Below, piece after piece: positions 17,075 to 26,117 of a stretch of 64,000 nucleotides of DNA (position 1 is the first letter of the stretch; the number at the start of each line of letters is the position of its first letter). The DNA is from Candidatus Riflebacteria bacterium HGW-Riflebacteria-2. Lineage in GTDB: Bacteria > Muiribacteriota > Ozemobacteria > Ozemobacterales > Ozemobacteraceae. Made by a program: the position numbers and the translations under genes. The notes beneath the pieces are model-generated. The model searched no databases. It was not told the DNA's origin and saw nothing but the letters and a program-made list of their open reading frames with translations. The stretch covers positions 54,171 to 118,170 of the forward strand of contig PGYA01000010.1 of NCBI GenBank assembly GCA_002839435.1, read 5' to 3'.

Positions 17075-18028
17075 GTGAAAATACTTCCACGCCTAAAAAT
17101 TGCTCATCTTCAGCCAAAATATCCCCTGATTCAGGGGGGCATGGCCATCAGGGTTTCTACCGGCAAGCTGGCAGGTTCTGTCGCCCGTGAGGGCGGAATC
17201 GGGCTTATCGCTGGCTCCGGTATGGAACTCGATGAAGTGCGCGACGAGATCGCAATTGCCAGAAGTATTGCCAACGGTGGCATCGTCGGAATCAATACCA
17301 TGGTGGCAGCCTCGAAGTTTCGTGCTGTCATGGAAACAGCCGCCAAAGCCGGCATAGATATGCTGGTTGCCGGTGCCGGCTTTTCACGTGATATCTTTGA
17401 TATCGGCCGTGATTACGGTATTCCTGTTGTTCCTATTGTTTCAGGCGACCGCGTCGCTGTTCTATCAGAGAAGCTTGGCGCTGCCGCGGTTGTTGTCGAA
17501 GGCTGTGAAGCCGGTGGCCATCTTGGTACCGACCGCCTGGCCAGAGACATCTTCCCTGAGGTGAAGGGGGCGGTGAATATTCCAGTTCTTCTTGCCGGCG
17601 GCGTGATCGACCAGAACGATATTATCGAAGCATTTAACACCACGAAAGCTGACGGAGTCCAGGTCGGAACCCGTTTTGCCGCCAGCTTTGAGGCGAATGT
17701 CACGAAGCCTTTTCATGATACCTATCTGAAGGCTGAACAAGGCGATGTCTTCAGAATCATGAGCCCGGTCGGTCTCTGGGGTAATGCTCTGGCTACTCCA
17801 TTCAGCGACAAGGTACAGCGCGGCGAGGTGCAACAGCTGACATGCGTTAACTGTCTCAAGAAATGCTCGCAACGGTTTTGTATTATTCAGGCTTTGATCG
17901 AGGCCCGTGCTGGTAACCTCGAAAAGGGTCTGGTTTTTGCCGGTGAACATGTTTTTCGCATAAAAGAAATAATGTCGGTAAAAGATATCTTTAAGATGTT
18001 CTTTGCCGGCCTCGATTATCGCGACTGA
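17075..18028 (+). CDS. fabK: FMN-dependent enoyl-ACP reductase FabK (nitronate monooxygenase family)
   Basis: About 317 residues, TIM-barrel flavoprotein of the FabK/nitronate monooxygenase family. Motifs include YPLIQGGMAIRV, GGIGLIAGSG, the VVEGCEAGGHLG phosphate-binding loop and LAGGV. FabK performs the last reduction of each elongation cycle and replaces FabI; its position among fabG, acpP and fabF makes this role likely. GGAG at 17065-17068 supports GTG 17075 over TTG 17054. The C-terminal region has four closely spaced cysteines (CVNCLKKCSQRFC), as in some clostridial relatives, and might bind metal or Fe-S. Confidence 0.85.
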   Translation: MKILPRLKIAHLQPKYPLIQGGMAIRVSTGKLAGSVAREGGIGLIAGSGMELDEVRDEIAIARSIANGGIVGINTMVAASKFRAVMETAAKAGIDMLVAGAGFSRDIFDIGRDYGIPVVPIVSGDRVAVLSEKLGAAAVVVEGCEAGGHLGTDRLARDIFPEVKGAVNIPVLLAGGVIDQNDIIEAFNTTKADGVQVGTRFAASFEANVTKPFHDTYLKAEQGDVFRIMSPVGLWGNALATPFSDKVQRGEVQQLTCVNCLKKCSQRFCIIQALIEARAGNLEKGLVFAGEHVFRIKEIMSVKDIFKMFFAGLDYRD

Positions 18029-18150
18029 CAACGGATTGTCACCATGCTTATGCTGCCGGGCGAATTATAATGGCATTGGGCATAAAATACTGGTACAAGC
18101 CTTATTGATTTATTAGAACACTTTTCACAGTATTCAGGAGGACCGCATAA

Positions 18151-19392
18151 ATGAAACGCGTTTTTGTCACAGGACTGGGGGTTGTTTCCCCGATCGGCAT
18201 CGGTGTCGACAACTTCACTCAAGGCCTCAGGCTGGGTAAAAACGGAATAGGTCCGATTGCAGGTTTCGACGCTTCGAGACACAGCGTACAGATTGCTGGC
18301 GAGATCAAGGATTTCAACCCTGAAGATTTCATGCAGAATAAAAAAGAGATTCGTCGCCACGACCGCTATTCGCAGTTTGCCATGTCGGCTGCTGCCATGG
18401 CAGTTGAGCAGGCCGGTCTCAAAGATAAGAATTTTGATCCATTCAGGGTTGGTGTAACTGTTTCTACCGGTATTGGCGGAATACATACTTTTGAAGGTGA
18501 ATACGATACCTGTCTGGCCAATGGCCCGAGTCGTGTCAGCCCGTTTCTTGTTCCCATGATGATCTGTAACATTTCAGCCGGATGTATCGCCATGGAATAT
18601 GGCTTTAATGGCCCGAACTACTGTGTCGTCTCTGCCTGCGCCTCTGGTCTACATGGAATCGGCGAAGCGTTTCTCAAGATAGTTCACGACGAATGCGATA
18701 TCATGGTCTGCGGTGGTGCCGAATCGGCGATAACTCCGCTTACAGTTGCCGGCTTTGCCAAAATGAAGGCGCTGTCGACGCGGAATGACGCTCCAGAAAG
18801 AGCTTCCCGCCCTTTCGACAGAGATCGTGACGGATTCGTAATGGGCGAAGGCGCCGGTGTTCTGGTTATTGAAAGTGAAGAAAGTGCCCGCCGTCGCGGA
18901 GCCACGATTCTGGCTGAGATCAGGGGATATGGCGCCACGGCCGATGCTTATCATCTAACCGCTCCACACCCGGAGGGCGAAGGTGGCTTTCGCGCCATGA
19001 TGAAGGCGATTAATTTCAGCAATTTCCCTCTTGACCGGGTAAATTATATCAATGCCCACGGCACCAGCACCCCGATCGGCGACATGGCCGAAATGAAAGC
19101 TGTCAGAAGAGTTTTTGGCGACAAGATTGGCACTGTAACCGTCAACGCAACAAAATCGATGATTGGTCATCTGCTTGGCGCTGCCGGAGCCGTTGGCTCG
19201 GTCGCCACAATAGTGCAGATGTGCAACGGATTCGTTCACCCGACGTTGAATCTTGAGAATCCTGACGAAGATCTCAAAGATATCGACTTTGCGCCGCTGG
19301 TTGCCAAAAACAAGCAGATTGACGGCGGTATAGTTAATTCGTTTGGTTTTGGTGGACAGAACGCCAGCGTCCTGTTCTGCCGGGCCGAATAG
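18151..19392 (+). CDS. fabF: 3-oxoacyl-ACP synthase II FabF
   Basis: The 413-residue condensing enzyme adds two carbons from malonyl-ACP to acyl-ACP. The Cys-His-His triad is visible in SACASGLHG, NAHGTSTPIGD and SMIGHLLGAAG; the N-terminus MKRVFVTGLGVVSPIG and the end FGFGGQNASVLF are typical. AGGAGG lies about eight bases upstream of the ATG. It ends the fatty-acid cluster just before a strong terminator. No FabH is present here, so initiation must be encoded elsewhere or done differently. Confidence 0.96.
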   Translation: MKRVFVTGLGVVSPIGIGVDNFTQGLRLGKNGIGPIAGFDASRHSVQIAGEIKDFNPEDFMQNKKEIRRHDRYSQFAMSAAAMAVEQAGLKDKNFDPFRVGVTVSTGIGGIHTFEGEYDTCLANGPSRVSPFLVPMMICNISAGCIAMEYGFNGPNYCVVSACASGLHGIGEAFLKIVHDECDIMVCGGAESAITPLTVAGFAKMKALSTRNDAPERASRPFDRDRDGFVMGEGAGVLVIESEESARRRGATILAEIRGYGATADAYHLTAPHPEGEGGFRAMMKAINFSNFPLDRVNYINAHGTSTPIGDMAEMKAVRRVFGDKIGTVTVNATKSMIGHLLGAAGAVGSVATIVQMCNGFVHPTLNLENPDEDLKDIDFAPLVAKNKQIDGGIVNSFGFGGQNASVLFCRAE

Positions 19393-19406
19393 AAGTCATT
19401 GTACAG

Positions 19407-19442
19407 AAAAGACTGCCGAATAAAACGGCAGTCTTTTTTTTT
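19407..19442 (+). terminator. Rho-independent terminator after fabF
   Basis: AAAAGACTGCCG (19407-19418) and CGGCAGTCTTTT (19426-19437) form a 12-bp stem with a seven-base loop, followed by more T residues to 19442. It closes the fab transcript. Confidence 0.95.
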
Positions 19443-19493
19443 GTGTGTTAATGTAATATTTGAATATTTTTCTCAGTGTGATTATGAAAGCGT

Positions 19494-19524
19494 TTGCATA
19501 AACCAGTTCAGTACTAGTATAATT
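19494..19524 (+). promoter_or_regulatory. Possible promoter of spoVS
   Basis: A perfect TATAAT at 19519-19524 with TTGCAT at 19494-19499; the 19-base spacer is long. It lies about 50 bases before the spoVS ATG and just after the fabF terminator, where a new promoter is required. Confidence 0.5.
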
Positions 19525-19573
19525 TTAGTGTGAAAGGGTTGTGGGTTATTTCAGATTAAAGGAGAGGCTCATA

Positions 19574-19834
19574 ATGGAAATACTAAGAGTCGCATCATCG
19601 TCGAATCCTAAGTCAGTCGCAGGAGCCATTGCCGCGGTTCTCGAACAGGACAAGCAGGTTGAACTGCTGGCTGTTGGAGCGGGCGCAGTGAACCAGGCGG
19701 TAAAATCAATTGCCGTAACCAGAGGGTACGTTGCCCCCAAAGGGATTGAACTGTTAACGATGATAGCTTTTGCAAAAATCGAGATTGATGGAAACGAAAA
19801 AACCGCTATCAAATTTCTTGTCGAAGCTCGCTGA
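19574..19834 (+). CDS. spoVS: Stage V sporulation protein S homologue (Alba-like)
   Basis: The 86-residue protein closely fits the SpoVS family along its whole length (EILRVASSSNPKSVAGAIAAVL, then GAGAVNQAVKSIAV and RGYV at mid-protein). SpoVS has an Alba-like fold, suggesting nucleic-acid binding, and in Bacillus is needed for late spore stages; homologues are common in bacteria that do not sporulate. GGAGAGG lies seven bases before the ATG. No other sporulation gene is in the window, so a general regulatory role is more likely. Its 3' end overlaps the next gene. Confidence 0.93.
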   Translation: MEILRVASSSNPKSVAGAIAAVLEQDKQVELLAVGAGAVNQAVKSIAVTRGYVAPKGIELLTMIAFAKIEIDGNEKTAIKFLVEAR

Positions 19835-21353
19835 ATTTGACTTCGCCCTGATATCTAGTTCTCTTTGCTACACTGGCAGCAGAGTTTTGCTGGCGGTCGT
19901 TTTTTTGTGTCTAATGGTCAGCACGTCTCTATGGGCACAAGATGCTGCCGTGGCGAGAACCTACAAGCTGCAGCAGCGTCTTATCAACAACCCGCGTGAT
20001 GTCGAAGCACATCTTCAGCTGGCGATGGAATATAGCCTGGCCAATAATTTTGTTAAGGCTGTCGAGACCTATTTTGTGCTGTTGCGCATCGATCCTGACA
20101 ACTTTCATGCCTACAACAATCTGGGCATTCTCTATCGCAAGAGCGGGCAGTTTCGCGACAGTATTCACTGTTATCAGCAGGCTGCCAGAATAAACCCTGA
20201 TTCTTACTGGGTGCCCTATAATATGGGTCTGTGTTACGAGGCCATGGGCCGCATGCAGGAAGCCCGCGAAAGTTATGGGCGTGCTCTGTCGCTTAATCCG
20301 TCGTTTACCCAGGCTCTCGAACGCCTGCGTGTCCTTTCTGGCAGCGGAACAGAGGCGGTGGTTCCAGCATTGCCGGGGTTGGCCGATTCACAGATATATC
20401 TCGTAGATTCCGAGACCGGTCAGCCGCGAATTTATTCGCAGTCAGAACCTTCGTCTGCCCCGCCAGCCAAACCTGAACCGGCCAGACCTGCCACGACAAA
20501 AAAGCCTGACGCAGAACCTGAAAAGATCTCAGAACAAGTGGTCGAGCGCATCAAAAGAGAAAAAGAGGCACGCAGACAATACCGCACTGCGCGAAAAGGC
20601 CCGGCTGCCGCGATTTTTAATCAGGCAATGGATGCTCTCGATTCAGGCAATATCGAAAAAGCGATCGAGTATTATGTCAGTTGCATAATTACCGAGCGCG
20701 ATCTCCTGGCCGAACCTGACAACGGGCTGATCAGGCGCGGTCTAGAGCATCTCAAAGAGCGCCCGAATCGCATGACTGACGGCATCTTTTACCGTGGTCT
20801 GCTGATTTTTATTTCAGGCAATCTCGAGCTTGCCGTACCAGACATGCAGACTTTTCTGGAAGCAAGCCGTAATAGTAAAGATGCTAACCAGCTTTATGTG
20901 GGCGAGGCCACCAGGATAATCGAGCGTCATGCGGCCGAAAAAGCAGAACTCGAAGCCAGGGAAAAGGAGCGAGAAGCAATGCTGCTGGCCGCTCAGACGG
21001 CTTCTTCCAGTGAAGTTCCCGAGCCCGAACAGCCACGGGCAAGCGATTTTGCGCTCAAGCGCATGAGTATAGATCAGATAATCGATGAAGCAGATCGACT
21101 TAGCCGTGAAAGCAGGGTTCAGGATGCCATAGCAGTTCTTGAGACCGGTCTGCAAAGTGCGCCTGATGATCTGCGCCTGCTGATTAAGAGCGCCAATGCT
21201 TATACCGACATGTTGTTACTAAAAGGTGATCAGGAAGCCGGTAAAATGGCTTTGCAGCGCTTTGAGACGGTTTTCCAGAAGGCACCTGAAAATTCACGTG
21301 AATGGGCAATTGCCAAAGAAATGATTCAGGAACTAAAAGGGCGTGTTCGCTGA
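19788..21353 (+). CDS. Secreted/anchored TPR-repeat protein
   Basis: About 521 residues from ATG 19788, the most plausible start (TTG 19770, 19785 and 19818 are alternatives); it overlaps the end of spoVS by 47 bases. A hydrophobic segment with a possible signal-peptidase site (LLAVVFLCLMVSTSLWAQD) follows an unusually long N-terminal region. At least three TPR units lie at about residues 70-180 (AYNNLGILYRKSGQFRDS, PYNMGLCYEAMGRMQEA), then a proline/alanine linker, a coiled-coil-like Lys/Glu region and further TPR-like helices. TPRs mediate protein contacts. Function unknown. It ends exactly where the convergent minus-strand gene ends. Confidence 0.75.
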   Translation: METKKPLSNFLSKLAEFDFALISSSLCYTGSRVLLAVVFLCLMVSTSLWAQDAAVARTYKLQQRLINNPRDVEAHLQLAMEYSLANNFVKAVETYFVLLRIDPDNFHAYNNLGILYRKSGQFRDSIHCYQQAARINPDSYWVPYNMGLCYEAMGRMQEARESYGRALSLNPSFTQALERLRVLSGSGTEAVVPALPGLADSQIYLVDSETGQPRIYSQSEPSSAPPAKPEPARPATTKKPDAEPEKISEQVVERIKREKEARRQYRTARKGPAAAIFNQAMDALDSGNIEKAIEYYVSCIITERDLLAEPDNGLIRRGLEHLKERPNRMTDGIFYRGLLIFISGNLELAVPDMQTFLEASRNSKDANQLYVGEATRIIERHAAEKAELEAREKEREAMLLAAQTASSSEVPEPEQPRASDFALKRMSIDQIIDEADRLSRESRVQDAIAVLETGLQSAPDDLRLLIKSANAYTDMLLLKGDQEAGKMALQRFETVFQKAPENSREWAIAKEMIQELKGRVR

Positions 21354-22310
21354 TCACCAGCGCAGAGTGTAGCCCGCCTGCAGTTGTTCGTCCCAACCGT
21401 AATCCCGGTATGTGCGCAAGTTTTTGTAATAGACGAATTCAAGCGTCCAGGTTGTAGTCGGCTGTACCCTGATTCCCATTACCAGATCCATGGTGTCTTT
21501 GTCGTCGCCACCAAGAATTTCGCCAGCCAGCTCACTGATCAGCGAAACGTGTTCCAGCGCCTCATAGCTCATTCCCATACGATAAAGAAATCGGTTGTCA
21601 TCGCTTTCTGAATCGATAACTGCTCCCAGCTCGAGGTTGGCAGTTGCACGATCAGTTTCACTTGTCGTTACGCAGCCGAAAAGCTTGAGTTCATCACTGT
21701 TCTTTGAGCCGGCCGGCAACATATTGGCCGGATTGCCTGTGGTGATAGACGTCATAGCGCCGTAGGCAAAGCGGTAATAGCTTTTATCTGGCAGATAGGT
21801 TGCTTTCCATCCCAGGCGCATGTTTCCCAGTCCGGTGTTGTTGCGGGCATAACCTCCGAATGTTCTGGTTGCATTAAGATCCCAGTCGTGAATCGGTACT
21901 GTAATAGCCCATTCTGCCCATTTACCCACCCAGGTTAGCGACGATTCAAAAGTTGACACAGAACCGCTTTCGCTTGAATGCAGACCGGTGCCACGGCTGG
22001 AAGTCAGCTCATGGTGCTTGTATCTTGAACTTAGTATCAACTGCTCAGGTTCAAACAGATCGGCGGTATTGCCGACAAAGAAACCACCCATGCCATCGCT
22101 GTTGATAGCGTTACGAGGAGAAGGCTTGAGCAGGGTTCTGGCTCTGGTGATTTCGGGCGGGTTGTAGTCAGCCATTGAATAGATTTCGTAACCTGATGGG
22201 TCGAAAACCTGCGCGGTGCCGAGCGCTGGCTGTAGCAATGCGACCAGCAGCAACAGTGCGATTACGCGCCGCGACAAGTTTGAAATACTGTTATCAGAGA
22301 TTCTTAACAA
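21354..22310 (-). CDS. Secreted beta-rich protein, possible outer-membrane barrel
   Basis: 318 residues with an N-terminal signal peptide (RRVIALLLLVALLQPALGTAQ) and a body rich in alternating polar/hydrophobic strands (for example WAEWAITVPIHDWDLN, TWTLEFVYYKNL), ending in GYTLRW. A C-terminal aromatic residue after a beta strand is typical of outer-membrane barrels. I do not recognise the family. It starts with TTG and overlaps the end of the large TPR gene by 17 bases, so the two are translated together. There is no terminator between its stop and the convergent TPR gene on the plus strand. Confidence 0.7.
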   Translation of the reverse strand: MLRISDNSISNLSRRVIALLLLVALLQPALGTAQVFDPSGYEIYSMADYNPPEITRARTLLKPSPRNAINSDGMGGFFVGNTADLFEPEQLILSSRYKHHELTSSRGTGLHSSESGSVSTFESSLTWVGKWAEWAITVPIHDWDLNATRTFGGYARNNTGLGNMRLGWKATYLPDKSYYRFAYGAMTSITTGNPANMLPAGSKNSDELKLFGCVTTSETDRATANLELGAVIDSESDDNRFLYRMGMSYEALEHVSLISELAGEILGGDDKDTMDLVMGIRVQPTTTWTLEFVYYKNLRTYRDYGWDEQLQAGYTLRW

Positions 22311-25300
22311 AGGTTTTTAACCTCTCGGCATGCGGAAATGGTTCGACGCCTTCACTCAGACCGGCGAGAAGCTTGTCGGCTTCGCTTTTGTGATTGCGGT
22401 TGCTCCGGTTCAGATAAAGCAGAACCAGAACCTGTGCCTGATAAAATTCGTGCTCACGTCGATTGGCATCGATCTGTGTCACTGCCTGAAATTCAGCCAG
22501 AGCCTTGTTAAGCTCACCTGAGAAGAGATATACCAGTCCCAAGTTGGAATGAGAATCGGCGTCTACCGGGTCTATCTCAAGCATGCGTTGCCAGATTGTT
22601 TCTGAGCGAGGCAGTATGTTGAATTCAGGATCGGCTTTGAATCTCCCTTTTATCAGTTTCCACTGTTCGAGAGCATTTTCTGCCTGGCCGCCGAGCCAGT
22701 ACAGGTTGCCAAGGGCAAGATGTGCGAGCGGTTCACGTGGATGATGCAGAGTGGCTTGTGCATAAACCTCGAAGGCTGTTTTGAAGTTGCCCTGAATGGT
22801 ATGGATAAAGCCAAGGTTCAAAAGAACTTCGAGGTTTTCAGGCGACATGCTGCGGGCTTTTTCCAGTTCTGTGACAGCCTCATTGACAAAACCTTTTTCG
22901 GCCTGTGTCAGGGCTGATCTTATAAGGTCATCAGCCTTGTCTGCCGGCCGCGTTGCCGCTTTTTCAGTCGTTTTCAGAGAGTATTTCTGTACTTTCATTT
23001 CAGGTGGCAGTGAGTATTTATTACTGTGCGCACCAAATCCCTGAAGTTTTCTGACCATCCACTGCTTTTCCCGGCTGGTCATTGTCTGAGCGGTGACTTC
23101 GCGGCGCAGTGGCGCCACCGGGGTCGGTGTCGAAATCTTACCGAATTTTTCGAGCTGACTCAGTACCCATGCCTTGTCATCGACGGTCATGGTGCTCTTG
23201 CCATATTCGGCAGCAGCCGTCGCGTCTATGGCCAGGGGCTTGAATTCGCGTGTTTCATCACCGCCGCGCGCCTTCTTTACCATCTGTTGCTTAACTTCAA
23301 GTGCGTCTTCTACTGACGGGAACTGTGACGGCGCCATCATTCTGGTTATTTCCCAGATCTTTTTGCGGGCGTGGCGGCGAATCGAAGAATCGGCAGGAGC
23401 TTTTGCATAGAGGGTTTCGTAGATGTCACGTGCCGGTCTTAGTCGGTTCAGTCTGATTCTGGCCATGCCAAGCAGCGCCATGCTTTTATAAAAATTGGGT
23501 TTAAGGCGTAAAGCTGCCAGAGCATGGCTTTCGGCCGATTCGAACTTTTGTTCTTCGTAGGCAATGAGGCCGAGATAGTATCTCGGTTCCGGGTCTTTTT
23601 CGCTCAGAGCCTGAGCTCTGGTAAAATATTCGCGCGCTCTGGCCGGTCGGCCGAGTTTATGATGCATCTTGCCGATATTCAGCTGTAACGGAAAGTAGTC
23701 GGGCTTGAGCTTTTCGGCTCGTTCCCATGAGCTGAGAGCCGGCACGTTGAGGCCGGCGGCGGCATACATTTCGCCGAGTTCAAAATGAGGTTCAAAGCGC
23801 TCAGGAGCTAGACGCTGGCACTCAAGGTATTTTTCCTTGGCGTGGGTAACCAATCCTTTTGACCGGTGCTCGGCTGCTTCGGCCATCAGGCGTTCGATCG
23901 GGGCCGGGGATTTGATGTGTGGCACCGGCAACTCATCATTGCGTTCGTGTGCCAGTTTCAGGCGGGCATGCAGGTCGGTTACCACTCTGCCGAGAACTGA
24001 CTTGCCGTCGAGTTTGCCGCGCAGAACTTCTAAGGTCGAAATGGCTTCTTCAGCCCGATCGCTGCGGGTCAGACTTATTGCCTTGAACAGCATGGCCTTA
24101 TGATGTGAAGGATCAAGAGCCAGTACGCTGTTGAATGAGTCGAGCGCAGCGCTGAAGTTTTGTGCGATATAACTGGCCAGGCCGTGGTTGTAACGGGCCA
24201 GTAGATAATCAGGCTTGATCTCAAGAGCTTTATCGAACGACAGTATTGACTGCGCAACTTCGCCGGTTTTAAAGAGCACCCAGCCTTTGGTATGATGGAA
24301 CTCCGCCCGCAAACTGCTCTCTGCCAGAGCCCGGTTGGCATATTCCAGTGCCTTGTCAAGTTTTTCCACCTTGCTGGCCAGCACGTAGGCGAGATTGTTC
24401 AATGCTTCGGCATGTCTCGGATTGAGATTTATGGCCTGCTCAAAACATGGTTCCGCATCGTTGATACGGCCCATTTCCATGTAGCAGTGGCCGAGAATGG
24501 CATGAATATCTGCTATGTCAGGATGCTGACTGCGCAGATAAAGCAGGCGACGTACTGCTTCAGCATAGTTGCGTGCATTTACCATGCTTTTGACTTCGCG
24601 CATTCGCTCAAATACAAGCTCAAGGCTTACTTCAGCCTTTTTGCCGCCAAGACCAGGCAGGTCCTTGACGTATTGTTCGACTTCAATGGCTTTGGCCGGC
24701 GCTCTGGCCGCCTCGAATTCCTGCGGATTATCGCGTTTGGCTATCAGATCCATGAACAGCGTAATAGTATTGATGGCTTTTTTGGCCTGAGCACTCTTGG
24801 GTGGACTATCTTTAAGAACTTGCCGCATCTGTTCGAGAGCTTCTTCAAGGTGATTCTTTTCGGCGAGCAGAATGGCACGAGTATAGCGCCCTTCGAGAAA
24901 GTCTGGCTTCAGCTCGATGGCACGATCTATATTGCTTATTGCTTCATTAGTTTCTTTCTTTTTGCCGTTGGCCAGTGCCAGTAAATAAAGCATCCTGGCG
25001 ATTTCTTCCTTGAGTTTGCGAGTTTCTATTTCTGCTGCGACAGCTTCGTCACTTTTGCCGGCATCGAGAAGTTTTCCGGCGTCAGTGGCCAGGTCGCGCA
25101 GTCTGGTTTCTTTCATCAGTATGGCCTGTTCCATGGCCAGAGTGGCCTGGTGAAATACTTTCAGGTGCAGAAAACTACTGCCGAGATAAAACCAGTTCTC
25201 AGCCAGGGCAGGGTTCAGTTTTGTCGCATTTTCAAATGATTTTGCCGCACTCTTGTAGTCCTTGCGCTTGTGAGTCAATACGCCATGCATGTGATAGGCC

Positions 25301-26019
25301 TGTGCCAGATTGTTGCGCAATGCCGCTGTGCGTCTGGCCGTGCCCATAGCCTTGTCGTTGAGACCCTCACTGCGTTGGGCAATGAATACATCTTTGAGTT
25401 CTGCCAGCTTCTTTTCAATAGTATCGATAAGTTTTGCCGAATATTCTTCGGCTTCTTTTCCCTGATTGAGTTCGTAACTCAGACCGGCGATGTGAAAGAG
25501 AGCCCGTTCATGCTTCGGGTTAAGCGCCAGACACTTTTGCAGGGCGCCGTAAGCTTCGCGCTTTTTGCCGCTTTTAAGGCTGGCATATCCGTAAAGAAAG
25601 TGCGCCTGGGCATCGCCGCCGTTGAGTCTGGCCGCCCTTCCCAGTTTTGCGGCAGCACCGGTATAATCCTTGTCTGCGAGCAGTTTACTGCCTTCGCCAA
25701 TAAGCTGCTGCGCTGTATCGAGAGTTTTCTTTTGTTTTTCGCGCTTTTCATTGCTCAGCATCTCACGGTTTCTGCCGTCTATTGAGAGGATGATCAGATC
25801 CTGCGCTCTGCGGCCGGCCGGGTGATCTTTCGGGGCATCTTTTATGATGCCGCGCCCGACATGCATGGCCTCGTCCCACTTGCCAGATGAATAGAGCGAT
25901 TCCATGCGTGTAAGCGACTGCGACAGACTTTCTTCAAAGATAAAGTCCATCGTTGCCGGCAGAGTTGCCGGAAACAGCAAGATGAGCAGAATTGTTGCCT
26001 TCAGTATTCTCTGTATCAT
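22294..26019 (-). CDS. Giant TPR-repeat protein (exported)
   Basis: 1241 residues with a signal peptide (ATILLILLFPATLPAT) and TPR repeats through nearly the whole length, seen as recurring patterns such as AHFLYGYASLKSGKKREAYGAL, AEALNNLAYVLASKVEKLDKAL and AHLALGNLYWLGGQAENAL; more than fifteen units seem present, with linkers near residues 420-470 and 900-1010. Such long TPR solenoids serve as scaffolds in envelope complexes, for instance polysaccharide export or secretion. The coupled beta-rich partner downstream supports an envelope role; the specific function is unknown. Confidence 0.8.
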   Translation of the reverse strand: MIQRILKATILLILLFPATLPATMDFIFEESLSQSLTRMESLYSSGKWDEAMHVGRGIIKDAPKDHPAGRRAQDLIILSIDGRNREMLSNEKREKQKKTLDTAQQLIGEGSKLLADKDYTGAAAKLGRAARLNGGDAQAHFLYGYASLKSGKKREAYGALQKCLALNPKHERALFHIAGLSYELNQGKEAEEYSAKLIDTIEKKLAELKDVFIAQRSEGLNDKAMGTARRTAALRNNLAQAYHMHGVLTHKRKDYKSAAKSFENATKLNPALAENWFYLGSSFLHLKVFHQATLAMEQAILMKETRLRDLATDAGKLLDAGKSDEAVAAEIETRKLKEEIARMLYLLALANGKKKETNEAISNIDRAIELKPDFLEGRYTRAILLAEKNHLEEALEQMRQVLKDSPPKSAQAKKAINTITLFMDLIAKRDNPQEFEAARAPAKAIEVEQYVKDLPGLGGKKAEVSLELVFERMREVKSMVNARNYAEAVRRLLYLRSQHPDIADIHAILGHCYMEMGRINDAEPCFEQAINLNPRHAEALNNLAYVLASKVEKLDKALEYANRALAESSLRAEFHHTKGWVLFKTGEVAQSILSFDKALEIKPDYLLARYNHGLASYIAQNFSAALDSFNSVLALDPSHHKAMLFKAISLTRSDRAEEAISTLEVLRGKLDGKSVLGRVVTDLHARLKLAHERNDELPVPHIKSPAPIERLMAEAAEHRSKGLVTHAKEKYLECQRLAPERFEPHFELGEMYAAAGLNVPALSSWERAEKLKPDYFPLQLNIGKMHHKLGRPARAREYFTRAQALSEKDPEPRYYLGLIAYEEQKFESAESHALAALRLKPNFYKSMALLGMARIRLNRLRPARDIYETLYAKAPADSSIRRHARKKIWEITRMMAPSQFPSVEDALEVKQQMVKKARGGDETREFKPLAIDATAAAEYGKSTMTVDDKAWVLSQLEKFGKISTPTPVAPLRREVTAQTMTSREKQWMVRKLQGFGAHSNKYSLPPEMKVQKYSLKTTEKAATRPADKADDLIRSALTQAEKGFVNEAVTELEKARSMSPENLEVLLNLGFIHTIQGNFKTAFEVYAQATLHHPREPLAHLALGNLYWLGGQAENALEQWKLIKGRFKADPEFNILPRSETIWQRMLEIDPVDADSHSNLGLVYLFSGELNKALAEFQAVTQIDANRREHEFYQAQVLVLLYLNRSNRNHKSEADKLLAGLSEGVEPFPHAERLKTFVKNL

Positions 26020-26063
26020 AATTCAGAAAATACATCGGCAGATGAGTTAGCTTAGCTGAGCAT

Positions 26064-26089
26064 AAAAAAACGGCGCCTGACAGCGCCGT
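26064..26089 (-). terminator. Rho-independent terminator after the DUF3857 gene pair
   Basis: A seven-base stem (ACGGCGC 26070-26076 with GCGCCGT 26083-26089, six-base loop) is followed on the minus strand by a run of seven U. It separates the transglutaminase-like pair from the TPR gene, so the latter needs its own promoter; none was clear. Confidence 0.9.
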
Positions 26090-26117
26090 AAAATTATAAA
26101 CGCAATAAAAGAATCGC

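Noticed and set aside
24292..24984. 230-codon open frame antisense to the giant TPR gene
   Set aside because: It is a shadow of a well-coded TPR gene on the other strand and has no recognisable domain.
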